The position numbers and the translations under genes were made by a program. From the NCBI RefSeq assembly GCF_014645375.1, contig NZ_BMLT01000005.1, positions 393,681 through 457,680 of the forward strand: DNA of 64,000 bases. Reading direction: 5' to 3'. Under the pieces are notes generated by a model. It was not told the origin of the DNA, searched no databases, and worked only from the letters and a program-made list of their open reading frames with translations. Of this stretch, positions 47,862 to 59,046 are shown piece after piece. Numbering within the stretch: position 1 is the stretch's first letter; each line of letters begins with the position of its first letter. Origin of the DNA: Marinobacterium nitratireducens. GTDB lineage: Bacteria > Pseudomonadota > Gammaproteobacteria > Pseudomonadales > Balneatricaceae.

Positions 47862-50074
47862 CAGGCCTCCTCCTTACGTATTCTGATTCCCGCCCGTCGG
47901 GCGAGAGCGATAAAGTCGGGAAACGACGCCGCGACGGCGTCGCAGCCCCCTATATGAATTTCGTTCTCGGCGCGCAGCGCCGCCACCGCCAGCGCCACCG
48001 CCACCCGCGCATCACCGCCGCAGTCGAGCGAGCCGCCGCCGATACGGCCGCCACGGACCCGGGCGCCGTCGCCCTCCAGCACCGCATCGACTCCCAGCGC
48101 ACGCAGCGCCGAGGCTGTGACAGCCAGCCGCTCCTGCACCCGGGCGCCACGCTCTCCGAGTCCGTGAAAGCGGCTTTCGCCGACTGCGCAGGCGGCCGCC
48201 ACCATCAGCAGCGGGCACTCGTCCAGCGCCGTCGTCAGCAGCTGTGACGGCAGTTCGATCCCCTGCAGGGGACGATAGCGCACCTGAATATCCGCGACAG
48301 GCTCCGCACCGACCAGGTCCTCGTTGCACAGCTCGATATCGGCCCCCATCAGCAGCAGGATATCGATCACCCCGCGGCGCGTCGGGTTGATGCCGACGTG
48401 CTCGAGCCGGATGTCCGAGCCCGGGGCGATCGACGCCGCGACGATGAAGGCCGCGGCGGCGGAGATATCGCCCGGTACCGCGATTTTAGCCCCACTCAGG
48501 CGACCGCCACTATGGACCGTACTGCAGCCGCTCACCACCTCGACCGGCCAGCCGAAGCCGCGCAGCATGCGTTCGGTATGATCCCGCGTCGCCGCAGGCT
48601 CCAGCACCCGGGTGGCGCCCTCGGCACGCAGGCCAGCCAGCAGCAGCGCCGACTTGACCTGGGCGCTGGCGGCCGGCAGCCGGTGTTCGATCCCCCGCAG
48701 CCGCTGCCCGCCGCGGATACGCAGCGGCGGGCGGCCGGCATCTTGCGCCTCGATGCCGGCGCCCATGTTCTGCAACGGCTCGATAACGGCGGCCATACTG
48801 CGCCGCGACAGTCCGGCCCCGCCGGTCAGCTCGGTATCGAACGGCTGCCCCGCCAGCACCCCTGCAAGCAGACGCATGGTGGTGCCGGAATCGCCCAGGT
48901 ACAGCGGCCCCGGCGGCGGCTGCAGGCCCTCGAGGCCAACACCGTATATTTTCACCGCCCCCTGATGCGGCCCTTCGATCACCACGCCCATATCGCGAAA
49001 CGCCTGCAGCGTCGCCAGGCTGTCCTCGCTTTCGGCAAAGCCCTCGATTTCGGTGATGCCGTCCGCCAGCGAGCCGAGCATGATGGCGCGATGCGAAATC
49101 GACATATCGCCGGGCAGGCGCAGCTGGCCGCTCAGGGCACCACCGGGCTGGAGCACGAAGTTTACCGGTCCCGGATGCTGTTTCTGTGAATAGGCGGAAC
49201 TGGACAGAATCCGCGTGAAGTGGTCTCGCGAGGCCTTGGCGCGGGTGAAGATGCCCAGCATCGTCTGGCTGTCCGACGTCGCCACGGCCTGGCGCAGCCG
49301 CGCCACGCCTTCGCTGAAGCGGTCGATCTGGCCGAGGATCGCCTCGCGGTTGGCCAAGCAGATATCGTGCCACATGGTCGGATCGGAGGCCGCGATGCGG
49401 GTGAAGTCGCGAAAACCGCCGGCGGCGTAGCGGAAGATATCGGTGTTTTCGGCCTCGGCGGCGAGGGTATCCACCAGCGAAAACGCCAGCAGGTGCGGCA
49501 GATGACTGGTGGCCGCAAGCACCTCGTCGTGGCGCGACAGCTCCATCTGCAGCACTTCGGCCCCGGTCGCCTGCCACATGCGCGCGATCGCCAGCGTCGC
49601 CTGCGCCGAACTGGTCTCGGTCAGCGTCAGGATGACCTTGTGGCGCTCGAACAGCTGCGCATCGGCCGCCGCTACACCGCTTTTTTCCGAGCCGGCGATC
49701 GGGTGGCCCGGCACGAAGGTCGGCGGCAGCTGGCCGAATACCGCCCGCGCCGCCTCGACCACATTGCCTTTGGTGCTGCCGACGTCCGTCAGCAGGGTTT
49801 CAGGGCGCAGCGCGGGCCGGATCTCGGCCAGCACCGCGTCGGTCGCCTTCACCGGTACCGCCAGCACCACGATATCGGCGGCATGGACCGCCTCGGCAAG
49901 GTCTGTCGCCGCTTCGTCGATCACCCCGAGCGCCAGCCCGGCTTCGAGTTCGTCGGTATTACGATCGTAACCGACCAGCGTTCGGCAATAGCGGCGCTCC
50001 CTCAGCGCCTTCGCCAGCGAACCGCCGATCAGTCCCAGCCCGACAACCAGTATCCGGTCGACCGAATGCCTCAC
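47861..50074 (-). CDS. Fused prephenate dehydrogenase and EPSP synthase
   Basis: 737 residues: TyrA/cyclohexadienyl dehydrogenase at 1-~295 (NAD-binding [34 protein letters not shown]) and AroA (3-phosphoshikimate 1-carboxyvinyltransferase) from ~305 ([49 protein letters not shown]). One polypeptide thus performs the last common shikimate-pathway step and a tyrosine-specific step. The same fusion is known in Pseudomonas. Starts at GTG overlapping the hisC stop. Confidence 0.94.
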   Translation of the reverse strand: MRHSVDRILVVGLGLIGGSLAKALRERRYCRTLVGYDRNTDELEAGLALGVIDEAATDLAEAVHAADIVVLAVPVKATDAVLAEIRPALRPETLLTDVGSTKGNVVEAARAVFGQLPPTFVPGHPIAGSEKSGVAAADAQLFERHKVILTLTETSSAQATLAIARMWQATGAEVLQMELSRHDEVLAATSHLPHLLAFSLVDTLAAEAENTDIFRYAAGGFRDFTRIAASDPTMWHDICLANREAILGQIDRFSEGVARLRQAVATSDSQTMLGIFTRAKASRDHFTRILSSSAYSQKQHPGPVNFVLQPGGALSGQLRLPGDMSISHRAIMLGSLADGITEIEGFAESEDSLATLQAFRDMGVVIEGPHQGAVKIYGVGLEGLQPPPGPLYLGDSGTTMRLLAGVLAGQPFDTELTGGAGLSRRSMAAVIEPLQNMGAGIEAQDAGRPPLRIRGGQRLRGIEHRLPAASAQVKSALLLAGLRAEGATRVLEPAATRDHTERMLRGFGWPVEVVSGCSTVHSGGRLSGAKIAVPGDISAAAAFIVAASIAPGSDIRLEHVGINPTRRGVIDILLLMGADIELCNEDLVGAEPVADIQVRYRPLQGIELPSQLLTTALDECPLLMVAAACAVGESRFHGLGERGARVQERLAVTASALRALGVDAVLEGDGARVRGGRIGGGSLDCGGDARVAVALAVAALRAENEIHIGGCDAVAASFPDFIALARRAGIRIRKEEA

Positions 50075-51171
50075 GTCAGCACCTCGGCCAGCGCCTCGAG
50101 GCAGCGCTCGTTTTCCGCCGCCAGACCGATGGTCGCCCGCAGATGATTGGGCATTGCATAGTTCGCCACCGGCCGCAGTATCACGCCGCGCTCGAGCAGC
50201 TGCTGATACACCGGCGCCGCCGGACGCCCGCAGTCGAACGCGACGAAATTGCCCGCCGACGGGATAAAGTCGAGCCCAAGCCGTCGCAGCCCCTCGGTCA
50301 GCTGCGCCATGCCCGCACTGTTGCAGTCACGGGTGCGGGCAAGGTAGTCGTGATCGTCAAGCACGGCTTCGGCGGCCGCCAGCGCCGGAACGCTGACGTT
50401 GAAGGGCTGGCGCACCCGGTTCAGCAGATCGGTGATCTGGAGATCCGCCGCGGCGTAGCCCACCCGAAGGCCGGCCAGGCCGTAGGCCTTGGAGAAGGTG
50501 CGTGTCACCACCAGATTCCGGTAACGCCGCAGCAGCTCGAGCCCGTCGGGGAAACCGGGCTCGCGCACATACTCGGTGTAGGCCTCGTCCAGCACCACTA
50601 TCACCTGCTCGGGAAGGGCGTCGAGAAAGGCCGTCAGTGCGGTTTCGTCGAGCCAGGTGCCGGTCGGGTTGTTGGGGTTGGCGATGAAAATCAGACGGGT
50701 GCGTTCGGTCACCGCCGCCAGCATGGCGTCAAGGTCGTGCCCCCAGTTGTGCGCCGGCGTCACCACCGCGGTAGCGCCGCTGGCACGGGTCACGATCGGA
50801 TAGACAAGAAAAGCGTATTGAGAATAGATGACCTCGTCGCCCGGTCGCACAAAGGTACGCGCCAGCAGCTCGAGCACGTCGTTGGAGCCATTGCCCAGGG
50901 TCAGGTGTTCGGGCGCCAGACCCAGTACCCGCTGCAGCGCCTGCTTGAAGCGGTAGCCGCTGGCATCGGGATACAGATGCAGTTGCGACAGCGCCTGCTG
51001 CGCCGCGGCAAGCGCCACCCTGCTCGGTCCCAGGGGGTTTTCGTTGCTTGCCAGCTTGACCACCTGGCTGAGCCCGAGCTCACGCTCGAGCTCCTGGGCC
51101 GGTTTGCCCGGCACGTAGGGCTCCAGCCCCTGAACGCCCGGCGTGGCCCGGGCGATAAAATCACAACCCAT
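50071..51171 (-). CDS. hisC: Histidinol-phosphate / aromatic aminotransferase (HisC2 type)
   Basis: PLP-dependent class II aminotransferase, 366 residues. KLASNENPLGPS near the N terminus, IANPNNPTGTW, VLDEAYTEY and the PLP lysine in TRTFSKAYGLAGLRVGY. Between pheA and tyrA-aroA, so in vivo it may transaminate aromatic keto acids as well as histidinol phosphate; the second role is inference. Confidence 0.92.
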   Translation of the reverse strand: MGCDFIARATPGVQGLEPYVPGKPAQELERELGLSQVVKLASNENPLGPSRVALAAAQQALSQLHLYPDASGYRFKQALQRVLGLAPEHLTLGNGSNDVLELLARTFVRPGDEVIYSQYAFLVYPIVTRASGATAVVTPAHNWGHDLDAMLAAVTERTRLIFIANPNNPTGTWLDETALTAFLDALPEQVIVVLDEAYTEYVREPGFPDGLELLRRYRNLVVTRTFSKAYGLAGLRVGYAAADLQITDLLNRVRQPFNVSVPALAAAEAVLDDHDYLARTRDCNSAGMAQLTEGLRRLGLDFIPSAGNFVAFDCGRPAAPVYQQLLERGVILRPVANYAMPNHLRATIGLAAENERCLEALAEVLT

Positions 51172-51193
51172 AACGGGACTCCGGTGGATAAGC

Positions 51194-52303
51194 TTACAGA
51201 ACCGCCTGCGGATAGGAACCGAGGAGTTTCAGCTCGACCGACTCCGATTCAAGCTCCTTGATCAGCGCCTGCACTTCCGGATCGGCCACATGGCCTTCAA
51301 AATCAATATAGAACACCATGTTCCAGGGACCGGACAACGTGCGGGTCTCGATACGGGTCAGACTGATGCCGCGCGCGCGAAACGGCGCCAGCAGCTCGTA
51401 CAGCGCACCCGGCTTGTCATGGGCGCAGATCAGCAGCGAGGTCTTGTCCTTGCCGCTGGGCCCGACCTCCTGACGCCCCAGTATCAGGAAGCGGCTGCTG
51501 CTCTCGGCCTGATCCTCGACATTGCGCACCGCGACCTGCAGCGGGTACAGCTCGATCGCAAGTTCAGTTCCGATTGCCGCGCCGAGACCGACCTCGGCAT
51601 CGGCGGACGCCTGCCGCGCCGCATCGGCGTTGGTCGCGACAGTGATGCGTTCCACCGACGGATAGTGGGCGTCGAGCCAGCGGCGGCACTGCGCCAGTGC
51701 CTGCTGGGTGGCATAGATGCGCGTCACATGATGACGGTCGGCGCCGGCTTTCATCAGCAGGTGGTGATGGATCTTCAGCTCGACCTCTCCGACGATCGAT
51801 AGCTGGAAACGGCCAAACAGGTCGAGGGTATGGTTGACCATACCCTCATTGGAGTTCTCGACCGGCACCACGCCATAGTGGGCGGTGCCGGCTTCGACCT
51901 CGCGGAAGACTTCGTCAAGCGTACCCAGCGGCGCGGTGATCGCCGAGAGACCAAAATGCTTGACCGCGGCCTGCTGGGTGAAGGTGCCCTCCGGCCCCAG
52001 AAAGGCAATGCGCATCGGCTGCTCCAGCGCCAGGCACACCGACATGATTTCGCGGAACAGCCGCGCCACGTCCTGCGCCGGCAAGGGCCCGCTGTTGCGT
52101 GCCATGACCCGGCGCAGTACCTGAGCTTCGCGCTCCGGGCGATAGAACACCGCATCGCCCTGTCCCTGATGCTTCTGCTTGACCTCCGCCACCTGCTGGG
52201 CGCAGAGCGCCCGCTGGTTGAGCAGGGACTGAATCTGCTGGTCGATCTGGTCGATCTGATCCCGCAGTACCCGCAGTTCCTTTTCCTGGTCGCTCATATT
52301 CAT
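51194..52303 (-). CDS. pheA: PheA, chorismate mutase-prephenate dehydratase
   Basis: 369 residues: AroQ chorismate mutase (~1-95; RDQIDQIDQQIQSLLNQRA), prephenate dehydratase (~98-275; IAFLGPEGTFTQQAA, GVVPVENSNEGMVNHTLD) and regulatory ACT domain (~285-365; GALYELLAPF, SLTRIETRT, the Phe-binding ESRP-like site). Starts at either 52303 or 52297 (MSDQEKEL); the latter aligns better with family members. Feeds phenylalanine synthesis; operon with serC upstream and hisC downstream. Confidence 0.95.
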   Translation of the reverse strand: MNMSDQEKELRVLRDQIDQIDQQIQSLLNQRALCAQQVAEVKQKHQGQGDAVFYRPEREAQVLRRVMARNSGPLPAQDVARLFREIMSVCLALEQPMRIAFLGPEGTFTQQAAVKHFGLSAITAPLGTLDEVFREVEAGTAHYGVVPVENSNEGMVNHTLDLFGRFQLSIVGEVELKIHHHLLMKAGADRHHVTRIYATQQALAQCRRWLDAHYPSVERITVATNADAARQASADAEVGLGAAIGTELAIELYPLQVAVRNVEDQAESSSRFLILGRQEVGPSGKDKTSLLICAHDKPGALYELLAPFRARGISLTRIETRTLSGPWNMVFYIDFEGHVADPEVQALIKELESESVELKLLGSYPQAVL

Positions 52304-52379
52304 GCCGCTCTTCTGTGTTCATCGCGCCTTGTCGATACCGAAGAGTATCGCTTCGGCCGACATTACCTGACCAATCGAC

Positions 52380-52505
52380 GTAGGGTGCCCTGAGCGCAGC
52401 GAAGCGCACCGTGCCCTTTGCAGAGGCATCAATGGCGGCACGTTTCGCTCCGCTTTCCCGGTATTCGCTCCTGCAATACCGGGATACACGCCATCCATGG
52501 AGATA
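52380..52505. repeat. GTAGGGTGCC unit plus inverted double-hairpin element
   Basis: GTAGGGTGCCCTGAGCGCAG at 52380, then a minus-oriented double-hairpin element: CCCGGTATT (52457-52465), loop CGCTCCTGC, AATACCGGG (52475-52483), followed by CGCCATCCATGGAG. Fills the serC-pheA gap. Confidence 0.8.
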
Positions 52506-52559
52506 AAGGCTGCCCTATGTTCCGGTCCGGCAATAGCTACTCCTTTAACGCCCTGGTAT

Positions 52560-53642
52560 TCAACCGTTGCTCTTCTCGAACTCTCGCATGAAGTCGATCA
52601 GGGCATCGACCGCCGCTTCGGGTACGGCGTTGTAGAGACTGGCGCGCATGCCGCCAACCGAGCGATGCCCCTTCAGGTTCAACAGCCCCGCGGCATCCGC
52701 CTGCTCGAGGAAAAGCTTGTCCAGCGCGCTGTCGGCGAGGGTGAAGGGCACGTTCATCCAGGAGCGGCTGCCGGCATCGATGGGATTGGCGTAAAAGTCG
52801 CTGCCATCGATATAACCATAGAGCTTGTCGGCCTTGCGACGGTTGATCGCCTCCATCGCCTCCACGCCACCCTGGCGCTTGAGCCACTGAAACACCAGCC
52901 CGGCCAGATACCAGCCGAAGGTCGGCGGGGTATTGTTCATCGAGTCGGCCTCGGCATGGACCTGGTAGTCGAACATGGTCGGCGCGCTGGCGGCGGCCCT
53001 GCCCAGCAGGTCGTCACGCACAATCACCACCGTAAGACCCGCCGGTCCGATATTCTTCTGAGCGCCGGCGTAAATCAGACCGAAGCGGCTGACGTCGCAG
53101 GGACGTGACAGTATGGTCGAGGACATGTCCGCGACCAGCGGCACCTCGCCGGTTTCCGGCACATAGCCGAACTCCACGCCACCGATGGTTTCGTTCGGGG
53201 TGTAATGGACATAGGCCGCCGACGGATCCAGGTCGAGTTCGTCCTGCGAAGGCACCCGGGTAAAGCCCGCGCTCTCGGTGCTCGCGGCGATGCGCGCCGT
53301 GGCGTAGCGGCCGGCTTCCTGGATCGCCTTTTTCGACCAGATGCCGGTGTTGATGTAATCCGCACTGTCCCTGCCGCCGAGCAGGTTCAGCGGCACCATC
53401 GCGAACTGGCTGGTCGCACCGCCCTGCAGGAACAGCACCCGGTAGTTGTCCGGAATACCCATCAGCTCGCGCAGATCCTGTTCGGCCTGCGTGGCCACCG
53501 AGACGAAGGCATCGCTGCGGTGGCTCATTTCCATGATCGACAGGCCCTCACCGTGCCAGTCGAGCATCTCGTCGCGCGCCTGTTGGAGGACCTCATCCGG
53601 CAATGCCGCCGGACCTGCACTGAAATTGAATTTGCGGCTCAT
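52560..53642 (-). CDS. serC: Phosphoserine aminotransferase
   Basis: PLP enzyme of serine and pyridoxal-phosphate biosynthesis. 360 residues. MSRKFNFSAGPAALPDEVL, GGATSQFAMVPLN, PLP lysine in YAGAQKNIGPAGLT, and GGMRASLYNA near the C terminus. Lies after gyrA in the conserved gyrA-serC-pheA order; a composite repeat separates it from pheA. Confidence 0.96.
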   Translation of the reverse strand: MSRKFNFSAGPAALPDEVLQQARDEMLDWHGEGLSIMEMSHRSDAFVSVATQAEQDLRELMGIPDNYRVLFLQGGATSQFAMVPLNLLGGRDSADYINTGIWSKKAIQEAGRYATARIAASTESAGFTRVPSQDELDLDPSAAYVHYTPNETIGGVEFGYVPETGEVPLVADMSSTILSRPCDVSRFGLIYAGAQKNIGPAGLTVVIVRDDLLGRAAASAPTMFDYQVHAEADSMNNTPPTFGWYLAGLVFQWLKRQGGVEAMEAINRRKADKLYGYIDGSDFYANPIDAGSRSWMNVPFTLADSALDKLFLEQADAAGLLNLKGHRSVGGMRASLYNAVPEAAVDALIDFMREFEKSNG

Positions 53643-53765
53643 TTTCTCGTTCGAACTCGACAGACTGATATTCTGGCAATGCCGCGGGTGTCTGAACCCG
53701 CGGCAAGATTGGCTTCAGGTTACGCGACCGGGCGGCTGCGCCACCCGACCGCAGTTGCCGGCGGC

Positions 53766-56396
53766 CTATTCGTCGGCGTCGGCGTCGGCGACGCCATCAC
53801 CCGCTTCACCTGGCGCTGTCCCGGTGGCCGGCTCCTGCGCCTCGATGGCCTCGGCACTCTCCGGCTCGTCGGCCTCCTCGATACGCGCCAGACCGACAAG
53901 GGTTTCGTCCTCGGCGACCCGGATCAGCATCACACCCTGGGTATTGCGACTCAGCTCCGAGATTTCCTCGGTACGGGTACGCACCATGGTGCCGCGATTG
54001 CTGATCAGCATCACATCGTCACCCTCGAACACCTGCACCGCGCCGGCCAGGCCGCCGTTGCGCTCGGTGCACTGCATGGCAATCACGCCCTGTCCGCCGC
54101 GCCCCTTGATCGGGAATTCGTCGACCGAGGTCTTCTTGCCGTAGCCGCGATCGGAAGCGGTCAGGATCTTGCCGCCCGGGCGCGGAATGATCAACGAGAT
54201 CACCGCGGTATCGTCCGCCATGCGAATGCCGCGCACACCACGCGCCGTGCGCCCCATGGCGCGCACCTGAGCCTCGTCGAAGCGCATCGCCTTGCCGGCG
54301 CTCGTCACCAGCAGCACATCGTTGTCACCGTCGGTGATGGCGGCGCCGATCAAGTGATCGCCCTCGTCCAGACCCAGTGCGATGAGGCCATTGCTGCGCG
54401 GCCGCGAGAAGCTGTCCAGCGGGGTTTTCTTGACGGTGCCGTTGGCGGTCGCCATGAACACGAACCGGTCTTCGCTGTATTCGTTGACCGGCAGGATGGT
54501 GGTGATGCGCTCCCCCTCCTCCAGTGGCAGAATATTGACGATCGGCCGCCCCCGCGCCGTACGGCTGGCCTGCGGAATCTCGAACACCCGCAGCCAGTAC
54601 ACCTTGCCGCGGCTGGTGAAGCACAGGATGGTGTCGTGGGTGCTGGCGATCAGCAGGTGCTCGATGAAGTCCTCGTCCTTCATCGACGTTGCCGACTTGC
54701 CACGGCCGCCGCGACGCTGTGCCTGATAGTCCGCCAGCGGCTGCGTCTTGGCGTAACCACCGTGGGAAATGGTCACGACCATATCCTCTTCGGTGATCAG
54801 GTCGGCGACGGTCAGGTCACGGCGCGACGCGGTGATTTCAGTGCGGCGCTCGTCGCCGTATTCCTCGAGGATCGCCTCGAGTTCCTCGCGGATCACCTCC
54901 ATCAGGCGCTCGTGGGAGCCGAGAATCTTCAGCAGCTCGGCGATACGATCGAGCAGCTCGCGATACTCGGCGATCAGCTTTTCGTGCTCGAGGCCGGTCA
55001 GGCGGTGCAGCCGCAGGTCGAGAATCGCCTGCGCCTGGGCCGGCGACAGGTGGTAAAGGCCTTCTCGCAGCCCGTACCGCTCTTCCAGGTCCTCGGGACG
55101 GCAGGCATCTTCGCCGGCGCGCTCGAGCATCTGCAGTACGTCGCCCGGTGCCCAGCCGCGCGCGATCAGCGCTTCCTTCGCCTCGGCCGGCGTCGGCGAG
55201 TTCTTGATCAGCTCGATCACCGGGTCGATATTGGCCAGCGCGACCGCCAGACCCTCGAGAATATGGCCGCGTTCGCGCGCCTTGCGCAGCAGGTAGACGG
55301 TGCGACGGGTCACCACCTCGCGGCGATGGCGGATGAAGTTCTCCAGCAGCGCCTTGAGATCGAGCACCTTGGGCTGGCCGTCCACCAGCGCCACCACGTT
55401 GATGCCGAAGACACTTTCCATCTGCGTCTGGGCGAACAGGTTGTTGACCACCACATCGGGCACTTCGCCGCGGCGCAGCTCGATAACGATGCGCATGCCG
55501 TCCTTGTCGGACTCGTCGCGCAGCTCCGAGATGCCCTCGATACGCTTTTCCTTGACCAGATCCGCGATCTTCTCGATCAGCCGCGCCTTGTTGAGCTGGT
55601 ACGGGATCTCGGTGACGATGATGGCGGCACGGCTGGTCTTCGGATCTTCCTCCACATGGTGCTTGGCACGCACGTAGATGCGGCCGCGACCGGTGCGGTA
55701 AGCCTCGAGTATGCCGGCACGGCCGTTGATGATGCCACCGGTCGGAAAATCGGGACCCGGGATGTATTCCATCAGCTCGTCGACGGAGAGCTGGCTGTTG
55801 TCGATCAGCGCGATACATCCGCGCACCACCTCGGTCAGGTTGTGCGGCGGAATATTGGTCGCCATGCCCACGGCGATGCCGGAGGAGCCGTTGATCAGCA
55901 GGTTCGGCACCTTGGTCGGCAGCACGTCCGGTATTTCTTCGGTGCCGTCATAGTTGGGCACGTAATCGACGGTTTCCTTGTCGAGATCGGCCAGCAGCTC
56001 GTGGGCGATCTTGGCCATGCGAATCTCGGTGTAACGCATGGCCGCGGCGGAGTCGCCGTCGATGGAGCCAAAGTTCCCCTGGCCATCGATCAGCGGGTAG
56101 CGCATCGAGAAATCCTGCGCCAGACGCACGATGGTGTCGTATACCGCGCTGTCGCCGTGCGGGTGATATTTACCGATAACATCGCCGACGACACGCGCGG
56201 ACTTCTTGTACGGTTTGTTCCAGTCGTTGCCCAGCTCGCTCATCGCGAACAGCACGCGTCGATGCACAGGCTTGAGGCCGTCACGCACATCCGGCAGCGC
56301 GCGGCCGACGATGACGCTCATGGCGTAATCGAGATACGACTGCTTGAGCTCGTCCTCGATATTGACTGGCAAAATTTCTTTGGCTAGATCACCCAT
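53766..56396 (-). CDS. gyrA: DNA gyrase subunit A
   Basis: ATP-dependent supercoiling enzyme, breakage-rejoining subunit. 876 residues. Breakage domain with [21 protein letters not shown], where S83 and D87 are the quinolone-susceptible residues, and catalytic Y122 (AMRYTEIRM). The GyrA-box [10 protein letters not shown] heads the C-terminal beta-pinwheel; an acidic tail ([20 protein letters not shown]) ends the protein. A -10-like TATACT lies at 56465-56470 on the minus strand. Confidence 0.98.
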   Translation of the reverse strand: MGDLAKEILPVNIEDELKQSYLDYAMSVIVGRALPDVRDGLKPVHRRVLFAMSELGNDWNKPYKKSARVVGDVIGKYHPHGDSAVYDTIVRLAQDFSMRYPLIDGQGNFGSIDGDSAAAMRYTEIRMAKIAHELLADLDKETVDYVPNYDGTEEIPDVLPTKVPNLLINGSSGIAVGMATNIPPHNLTEVVRGCIALIDNSQLSVDELMEYIPGPDFPTGGIINGRAGILEAYRTGRGRIYVRAKHHVEEDPKTSRAAIIVTEIPYQLNKARLIEKIADLVKEKRIEGISELRDESDKDGMRIVIELRRGEVPDVVVNNLFAQTQMESVFGINVVALVDGQPKVLDLKALLENFIRHRREVVTRRTVYLLRKARERGHILEGLAVALANIDPVIELIKNSPTPAEAKEALIARGWAPGDVLQMLERAGEDACRPEDLEERYGLREGLYHLSPAQAQAILDLRLHRLTGLEHEKLIAEYRELLDRIAELLKILGSHERLMEVIREELEAILEEYGDERRTEITASRRDLTVADLITEEDMVVTISHGGYAKTQPLADYQAQRRGGRGKSATSMKDEDFIEHLLIASTHDTILCFTSRGKVYWLRVFEIPQASRTARGRPIVNILPLEEGERITTILPVNEYSEDRFVFMATANGTVKKTPLDSFSRPRSNGLIALGLDEGDHLIGAAITDGDNDVLLVTSAGKAMRFDEAQVRAMGRTARGVRGIRMADDTAVISLIIPRPGGKILTASDRGYGKKTSVDEFPIKGRGGQGVIAMQCTERNGGLAGAVQVFEGDDVMLISNRGTMVRTRTEEISELSRNTQGVMLIRVAEDETLVGLARIEEADEPESAEAIEAQEPATGTAPGEAGDGVADADADE

Positions 56397-56464
56397 TCGT
56401 CTCAGCTTTCCTTAGATCCGGTCTGCTCGATAGAGGCCCACTTGCCGGCCTGAATAACCGCGCG

Positions 56465-56470
56465 AGTATA
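56465..56470 (-). promoter_or_regulatory. -10 box of the gyrA promoter
   Basis: Minus-strand TATACT about 69 bases upstream of the gyrA start. The -35 is not clear; supercoiling-sensitive gyrA promoters often have weak -35 boxes. Confidence 0.4.
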
Positions 56471-56556
56471 CCACAAAGACGCGCCTTCACAGTTGGGAGT
56501 TAACAGTTGCCGCCCAATGCCTTGCGACCGAGCAGGTTGCTGCTGAGCGCCGCAAG

Positions 56557-56601
56557 CTCCATGGATGGAGGGAAGATCGGTATAGCAGGAGCAGATACCG
56601 A
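56557..56601. repeat. Double-hairpin element in the gyrA-ubiG gap
   Basis: Stem 1 CTCCAT/ATGGAG (56557-56570); stem 2 TCGGTAT (56577-56583) and ATACCGA (56595-56601) around AGCAGGAGCAG. The rest of 56397-56745 holds the divergent promoters and no gene. Confidence 0.8.
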
Positions 56602-56745
56602 CGATGCGCACCGAACACCCGGGGCGCCCCGAGACAGCCGGTGCCTCGCAGGACTCACCGACACCCTGCGACAGCCTTCTGTCTTCTCTTCTGTTAAATG
56701 CTAGAATGGCCGACTTTCAACTCCAGTCCTGCAGCAGCGACCGCA

Positions 56746-57462
56746 ATGACCGATACCCGAAGCCTCAATATCGACCCGGACGAAATTGCCAAATTCGAAG
56801 AACTGGCCAGCCGCTGGTGGGATCGCAACAGCGAGTTCAAGCCGCTGCACGATATCAATCCGCTGCGGGTCGGCTATATAGACCGTATCGCCTCGCTTGC
56901 CGGCAAGAAGGTTCTGGACGTCGGCTGCGGCGGCGGCATCCTCTCCGAGTCGATGGCCCGGCGCGGCGCCGAGGTCAACGGTATCGACATGGGCGAAGCC
57001 CCGCTCAAGGTGGCCAGACTGCACAGCCTGGAGAGCGAACTGGCGATCGAGTACCGCCAGATCACCGTCGAGCAGCTGGCAGACGAGCGCCCGGAGCACT
57101 ATGACGTCGTGACCTGCATGGAAATGCTCGAGCACGTGCCGGACCCCGCTTCGATCGTCACCGCCTGCGCGCGCCTGGCCCGCCCGGGCGGCCACCTGTT
57201 CTTTTCCACGCTGAACAAGAACCCCAAGAGCTACCTGTTCGCCATCCTTGGCGCCGAACGGCTGCTCAAGCTGGTCCCGCAGGGCACCCACGACTTCAGC
57301 AAATTCATCCGGCCTTCGCAGCTCGGCGCCTGGATTCGCGCCGCCGGCCTGCGCATGGAAGACATCACCGGTCTGGTCTACAACCCTCTGACCAAGAGCT
57401 ACCGGCTCGACCCGAAGGATGTCGACGTCAACTACATGATCGCCACCCGGAAACCCGTTTGA
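56746..57462 (+). CDS. ubiG: UbiG, ubiquinone O-methyltransferase
   Basis: Catalyses both O-methylations in ubiquinone synthesis. 238 residues from [20 protein letters not shown] motif VLDVGCGGG at 56-64, family motifs [25 protein letters not shown] and [15 protein letters not shown] at 56702-56707 may be its -10. First of ubiG-mupP-yciK; mupP begins one base after its stop. Confidence 0.96.
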   Translation: MTDTRSLNIDPDEIAKFEELASRWWDRNSEFKPLHDINPLRVGYIDRIASLAGKKVLDVGCGGGILSESMARRGAEVNGIDMGEAPLKVARLHSLESELAIEYRQITVEQLADERPEHYDVVTCMEMLEHVPDPASIVTACARLARPGGHLFFSTLNKNPKSYLFAILGAERLLKLVPQGTHDFSKFIRPSQLGAWIRAAGLRMEDITGLVYNPLTKSYRLDPKDVDVNYMIATRKPV

Positions 57463-57463
57463 G

Positions 57464-58138
57464 ATGAAACAGCCGCTGGACGCCGTGCTGTTCGACCTCG
57501 ACGGCACCCTGCTCGACACCGCACCGGACTTCATCTGGGTCATCAACCGCCTGCTGGGCGAGGAAGGCAGGCCAGTGATGGCGTTCGACAGCCTGCGCGA
57601 GCAGGTGTCGAACGGCGCCAATGCCATGATCCGCACCGCTTTCGGCATCGACGAGACGCATGAGGAGTTCGCCGGCCTGCGCACGCGCTTTCTGGATATC
57701 TACGGCGATCACCTGGCGATCGAGAGCCGCGCTTTCGACGGTATCGACGAGCTGCTGTTCTGGCTCGACGAGATCGGCATTCCCTGGGGCGTGGTGACCA
57801 ACAAACCCGAACGCTATACCCGCGGCCTGCTGGCGGCGCTGCAGCTCGACCGCCGCGCCGGCAGTATCGTTTGTCCGGAACAGGTGTGCGAGCGCAAACC
57901 GCACCCCGAGTCGCTGTGGCTGGCCTGCCGCGAGCTCGGCTGTCGCCCCGAGCACAGTCTGTACATCGGTGACCACGTGCGCGATATCGAGGCCGGCCGC
58001 AATGCCGGCATGCCCACCATCGCCGCCCGATACGGCTATGTCGCCCCCGGGGAAAACCCGGACGACTGGCAGGCCGATCACGGCGTCGACAGCGCCCGCG
58101 CCATCAAACCGCTGCTACAATCCCTGTATCATCTTTAA
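57464..58138 (+). CDS. mupP: MupP-type HAD phosphatase (N-acetylmuramate-6-phosphate phosphatase)
   Basis: 224-residue HAD-superfamily enzyme. Catalytic D11 and D13 in FDLDGTLLDT, motif 2 VVTNKPE, motif 3 Lys in VCERKPHPES and YIGDHVRDIEAG. The ubiG-mupP-yciK order is the one in Pseudomonas, where MupP acts in the peptidoglycan recycling route that bypasses de novo UDP-MurNAc synthesis. By family alone it could be annotated phosphoglycolate phosphatase (Gph); context favours MupP. Confidence 0.85.
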   Translation: MKQPLDAVLFDLDGTLLDTAPDFIWVINRLLGEEGRPVMAFDSLREQVSNGANAMIRTAFGIDETHEEFAGLRTRFLDIYGDHLAIESRAFDGIDELLFWLDEIGIPWGVVTNKPERYTRGLLAALQLDRRAGSIVCPEQVCERKPHPESLWLACRELGCRPEHSLYIGDHVRDIEAGRNAGMPTIAARYGYVAPGENPDDWQADHGVDSARAIKPLLQSLYHL

Positions 58139-58166
58139 CCTGGCTAAGTGCCCGCAAGGAAGTACC

Positions 58167-58907
58167 ATGTTCGACTACAGCGCCCCGGAAAATCTGCTGC
58201 AAGACCGTACCATCGTCATTACCGGCGCCGGAGACGGCATTGGCCGGGCGGCGGCAAAGGCCTGCGCCGCCCGCGGCGCGACCGTGGTCCTGCTCGGGCG
58301 CACGCTGGAAAAGCTGGAAAAGGTGTATGACGAAATCGAGGCGGCCGGACATCCTCAGCCGGCAATCGTACCGATGAACCTGGAAAGCGCCGGCGAGCAC
58401 GATTACCAGGAGCTCGCCGCCAAGCTGGAGCAGGAATTCGGAAAGATCGACGGACTGCTGCACAACGCCAGTCTGCTGGGCCTGCGCACGCCGGTGGAAT
58501 CCTACGATCCGGTGGTCTGGAACCAGGTCATGCAGGTCAACGTCACCGCCGCCTTTCTGCTGACCCAGGCCCTGCTGCCGCTGCTGGCGCAATCCGAGGA
58601 CGCCTCGATCATTTTCACCAGCTCCGGCGTGGGTCGAAAGGGACGCGCCTTCTGGGGCGCCTACAGCGTATCCAAGTTCGCCACCGAGGGGCTGTCGCAG
58701 ATCCTGGCGGACGAACTGGAAAACACCACCAACATCCGCGTCAACTGCATCAACCCCGGCGCCACCCGCACCCAGATGCGCGCCAACGCCTACCCCGCCG
58801 AGGACCCGAACAGCAACCCGGCACCGGATGAGATCATGCCGGTGTATCTCTACCTGCTGGGACCTGACAGCCGCGAGGTCAACGGCCAGTCTCTGGATGC
58901 GCAGTAG
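58167..58907 (+). CDS. yciK: YciK-type short-chain dehydrogenase/reductase
   Basis: 246 residues. Rossmann cofactor motif TGAGDGIGRAA (19-29), HNASLLG (NNAG-like), and catalytic Ser-Tyr-Lys with TSSGVGRKGRAFWGAYSVSK. AAGGAAG before the ATG fixes the start. Substrate unknown; conserved partner of mupP. The TAG stop is followed directly by GCAGGAGCGG and a heptamer tract. Confidence 0.9.
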   Translation: MFDYSAPENLLQDRTIVITGAGDGIGRAAAKACAARGATVVLLGRTLEKLEKVYDEIEAAGHPQPAIVPMNLESAGEHDYQELAAKLEQEFGKIDGLLHNASLLGLRTPVESYDPVVWNQVMQVNVTAAFLLTQALLPLLAQSEDASIIFTSSGVGRKGRAFWGAYSVSKFATEGLSQILADELENTTNIRVNCINPGATRTQMRANAYPAEDPNSNPAPDEIMPVYLYLLGPDSREVNGQSLDAQ

Positions 58908-58916
58908 GCAGGAGCG

Positions 58917-58958
58917 GTGAGTGGTGAGTGGTGAGTGGTGAGTGGTGAGTGGTGAGTG
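58917..58958. repeat. Six tandem GTGAGTG heptamers
   Basis: 42 bases, perfect, starting nine bases after the yciK stop, followed by ATAGGGTGCCGG and GAACCGCACCCTA. Confidence 0.92.
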
Positions 58959-59046
58959 ATAGGGTGCCGGTGAACGCAGCGAACCGCACCCTAACAGCCA
59001 ACTTGGCGACTGCTGCAGCGGCGAATCAAACCCGCATCGTGCCAAA

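Noticed and set aside
47861..50074. tyrA-aroA joined by a sequencing error
   Set aside because: The fusion is in frame with a normal linker and is the known arrangement in Pseudomonas.
53766..56396. Quinolone-resistance change in GyrA
   Set aside because: Ser83 and Asp87 are both present, the susceptible form.
57464..58138. Phosphoglycolate phosphatase (Gph) as the primary name
   Set aside because: The family fits, but the ubiG-mupP-yciK context favours MupP; Gph is kept only as an alternative.
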